From Mageeibacillus sp. UBA5734 (lineage in GTDB: Bacteria; Bacillota; Clostridia; Saccharofermentanales; UBA5734): DNA of 15,702 nucleotides. Made by a program: the position numbers and the translations under genes. Numbering within the stretch: the first letter of the stretch is position 1; the number at the start of each line of letters is the position of its first letter. The notes below the pieces were generated by a model. It saw nothing but the letters and a program-made list of their open reading frames with translations. It was not told the origin of the DNA and ran no database searches. The DNA lies in contig DIGA01000042.1 of NCBI GenBank assembly GCA_002419365.1, forward strand, positions 1-15,702, written 5' to 3'. Below, one piece after another: positions 14,248 to 15,702 of the stretch.

Positions 14248-15483
14248 ATGATTGTCGAACCTAAAACCCGCGGATTCATCTGCACCACCGCCCATCCCGC
14301 CGGCTGCGCTGTCGCCGTTGACCGCCAGATTAACTATGTCAAATCCCAGCCCCGCGTCGAAGGCCCGAAAAAGGTCCTGGTCATCGGGGCTTCCACCGGC
14401 TACGGCCTGGCTTCGCGCATCAGTGCAGCATTCGCCAGTGGCGCAGCCACCATCGGTGTCATTTTCGACAAGCCAGCCGGCAACAACCGCACGGCTTCAG
14501 CTGGCTGGTACAACTCAGCCACTTTTGAACAGCGCGCCCTGTCCGAAGGCCTCTACGCCAAAACCGTCAACGGGGACGCCTTCTCCGCTGCGGTCAAGGA
14601 CCAGGTTATCCAGATGATCCGTGAGGACCTCGGCTCGGTCGACCTGATCGTCTACAGCCTGGCCTCGCCTCGCCGCACCATGGCTGACGGCACCGTCTAC
14701 AATTCCGTCCTCAAGACCACCAGTGGCGATTACGAGAACAAGACGATCGACCTGCGCACCAATGCCATCGTCCCCGTCTCGATCACCCCGGCGACCCCCG
14801 AAGAAGTCGAAGCCACGATCAAGGTCATGGGCGGTGAAGACTGGCAGGACTGGCTCAAGGCCCTCGATGCAGCCGGCCTGCTTTCGCCCCAGACGGTCAC
14901 CGTCGCCTATTCCTACATCGGGCCGGAACTGACCCATCCGATCTATCTCAACGGTTCGATCGGCCAGGCCAAGCGTCATCTGTACGAGACTGCCCAGGCC
15001 ATGACCAGTGCCATGCCTAATGTCAAAGCCTATGTCTCGGTCAACAAAGCCCTGGTCACCCAGGCCAGCGCCGCCATCCCGGTCGTCCCCCTGTACATCT
15101 CGATCCTGTACAAAGTCATGAAGGAAAAAGGCCTCCACGAGGGTTGCATCGAACAGATGTACCGGTTGTTCAAGGACAAATTGTATGGTGCGGCAGTCGC
15201 AGGTTCTACAGACGCGGGCGCGGGGTTCAATCCGGTTGTGGATGATGCCGGCTACCTGCGGGTCGATGACTGGGAAATGCGCCCGGATGTCCAGCAAGCG
15301 GTCGACCGCATCTGGCCGATCGTGACAACCGAAAACGCCTCTGAATATTGCGACATCGAGGGCTACTGGGACGACTTCTTCCAGATGTTCGGTTTCCGCC
15401 AGCCTGGCATCGACTATGCCGCCGACGTCGAAATCGACGTGCCGATCCCGAGCATCCCGGTCGAGGATGAGACCGCGGGGTGA
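14248..15483 (+). CDS. fabV: Trans-2-enoyl-ACP/CoA reductase FabV (TER family)
   Basis: NADH-dependent reduction of trans-2-enoyl thioesters, either as the final step of each fatty-acid elongation cycle or as crotonyl-CoA reductase in butyrate-type fermentation; cytoplasmic. The 411 residues match the family length of about 400. The N-terminal VEPKTRGFICTTAHPAGC and the nucleotide loop VIGASTGYGLA (45-55) are typical. The catalytic pair Y233 and K242 lies in the FabV-specific Y-x8-K spacing (IYLNGSIGQAK). The ATG at 14248 follows CCGGAGG; an upstream in-frame start would lie in the promoter. The last residues (ETAG, stop at 15481-15483) fall inside the first copy of a 62-base tandem repeat, so the tail may have been reshaped by repeat growth. 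The choice between ACP and CoA substrate cannot be made from sequence. Confidence 0.96.
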   Translation: MIVEPKTRGFICTTAHPAGCAVAVDRQINYVKSQPRVEGPKKVLVIGASTGYGLASRISAAFASGAATIGVIFDKPAGNNRTASAGWYNSATFEQRALSEGLYAKTVNGDAFSAAVKDQVIQMIREDLGSVDLIVYSLASPRRTMADGTVYNSVLKTTSGDYENKTIDLRTNAIVPVSITPATPEEVEATIKVMGGEDWQDWLKALDAAGLLSPQTVTVAYSYIGPELTHPIYLNGSIGQAKRHLYETAQAMTSAMPNVKAYVSVNKALVTQASAAIPVVPLYISILYKVMKEKGLHEGCIEQMYRLFKDKLYGAAVAGSTDAGAGFNPVVDDAGYLRVDDWEMRPDVQQAVDRIWPIVTTENASEYCDIEGYWDDFFQMFGFRQPGIDYAADVEIDVPIPSIPVEDETAG

Positions 15484-15611
15484 GTGGTAGCGAGACCGGG
15501 CACGGCCGGATGGCCGGGGACGGGATCGCGGCTGGCGCGGGGTGAGTGGTAGCGAGACCGGGCACGGCCGGATGGCCGGGGACGGGATCACGGCTGGCGC
15601 GGGGTGAGTGG
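15474..15611. repeat. 62-base tandem repeat, two full copies and a partial third
   Basis: Copies begin at 15474 and 15536, with a third truncated after 14 bases at 15598-15611. The two full copies differ at one position (G at 15528, A at 15590). Each contains a perfect 5-base-pair hairpin CGGCC-GGAT-GGCCG (15503-15516 and 15565-15578). The fabV stop codon is inside copy 1. No T-run follows the hairpins, so they are not standard intrinsic terminators. No gene is seen in 15484-15702. Confidence 0.95.
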
Positions 15612-15630
15612 AGTCGAGTGGCGTCTGACC

Positions 15631-15702
15631 CTCTTGCCGGCATCTGTGCCAGGTTCGCAGCCGTGCCGGATCCTCTTTCCGGAACTTGTGCCAAGTTCGC
15701 AG
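15631..15702. repeat. Two imperfect 30-base repeats spaced 42 bases apart, with conserved palindromes
   Basis: Copies at 15631-15660 and 15673-15702 match at 25 of 30 positions, and weaker similarity continues about 10 bases upstream of each. Each copy has an 8-base palindrome (TGCCGGCA at 15635-15642; TTCCGGAA at 15677-15684). Each also has a 5-base-pair hairpin with loop TGC (ATCTG/CAGGT at 15642-15654; ACTTG/CAAGT at 15684-15696). All five differences keep the pairing. The second copy ends exactly at the window edge, so the array may continue. Confidence 0.8.

Noticed and set aside
14515..15591. A 358-codon open frame on the minus strand opposite fabV, reaching the tandem repeats.
   Set aside because: Arg/Asp/Gly-rich product typical of antisense frames; fabV on the plus strand has all family motifs.
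15474..15702. CRISPR-like array at the right end.
   Set aside because: Direct tandem copies without unique spacers in the 62-base family, only two 30-base units 12 bases apart in the other, and no cas genes.

Overview
The window looks like a piece of a moderately GC-rich, Gram-positive-type anaerobe, most likely a member of the Bacillota (Clostridia-like). This is inferred from a lipobox solute-binding lipoprotein, sugar ABC permeases without a dedicated ATPase gene, a MASE3-type diguanylate cyclase, and a FabV enoyl reductase. No rRNA, tRNA, CRISPR array or insertion sequence was seen. Genus-level assignment is not possible from the sequence alone.

Layout. (1) Positions 1-1339, minus strand: lipB then lipA (lipA runs off the left edge), the octanoyl-transfer and sulfur-insertion steps of lipoate biosynthesis, overlapping by ATGA. 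(2) Positions 1488-3732, plus strand: an aldo/keto reductase and a drug-efflux-like MFS transporter overlapping by 8 bases, expressed from a promoter that overlaps the lipB promoter. (3) Positions 3771-5426, minus strand: a 94-residue helical protein of unknown function followed by a MASE3-GGDEF diguanylate cyclase. (4) Positions 5583-14035, minus strand: a tightly packed seven-gene cluster that I consider the most interesting part. In order of transcription it encodes a MalF-type permease, a MalG-type permease, a HlyD/MacA-type adaptor with a very long coiled coil, a MacB/FtsX-like permease with a periplasmic-core-type domain, a large propeller plus solute-binding lipoprotein, an inositol-monophosphatase-family gene broken by one missing base, and a small flavodoxin. 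The first five junctions overlap by 1-4 bases, or in one case leave 12 bases. (5) Positions 14248-15483, plus strand: fabV, divergent from the cluster. (6) Positions 15474-15702: no gene, but two adjoining families of tandem repeats.

How the genes work together. The cluster mixes parts of two transporter classes normally kept apart: import-type sugar permeases with a binding protein, and a YknX/YknZ-like adaptor and permease of the MacAB kind. Neither has its own ATPase gene here. The gene overlaps argue for one co-translated unit, so a composite envelope complex is a reasonable hypothesis, borrowing a shared MsmX-type ATPase encoded elsewhere. The two divergent promoter regions share an identical 13-base element containing an extended -10 box. 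The two 30-base repeats at the right end differ at five positions, and every difference preserves base pairing, which points to selection on a structure.
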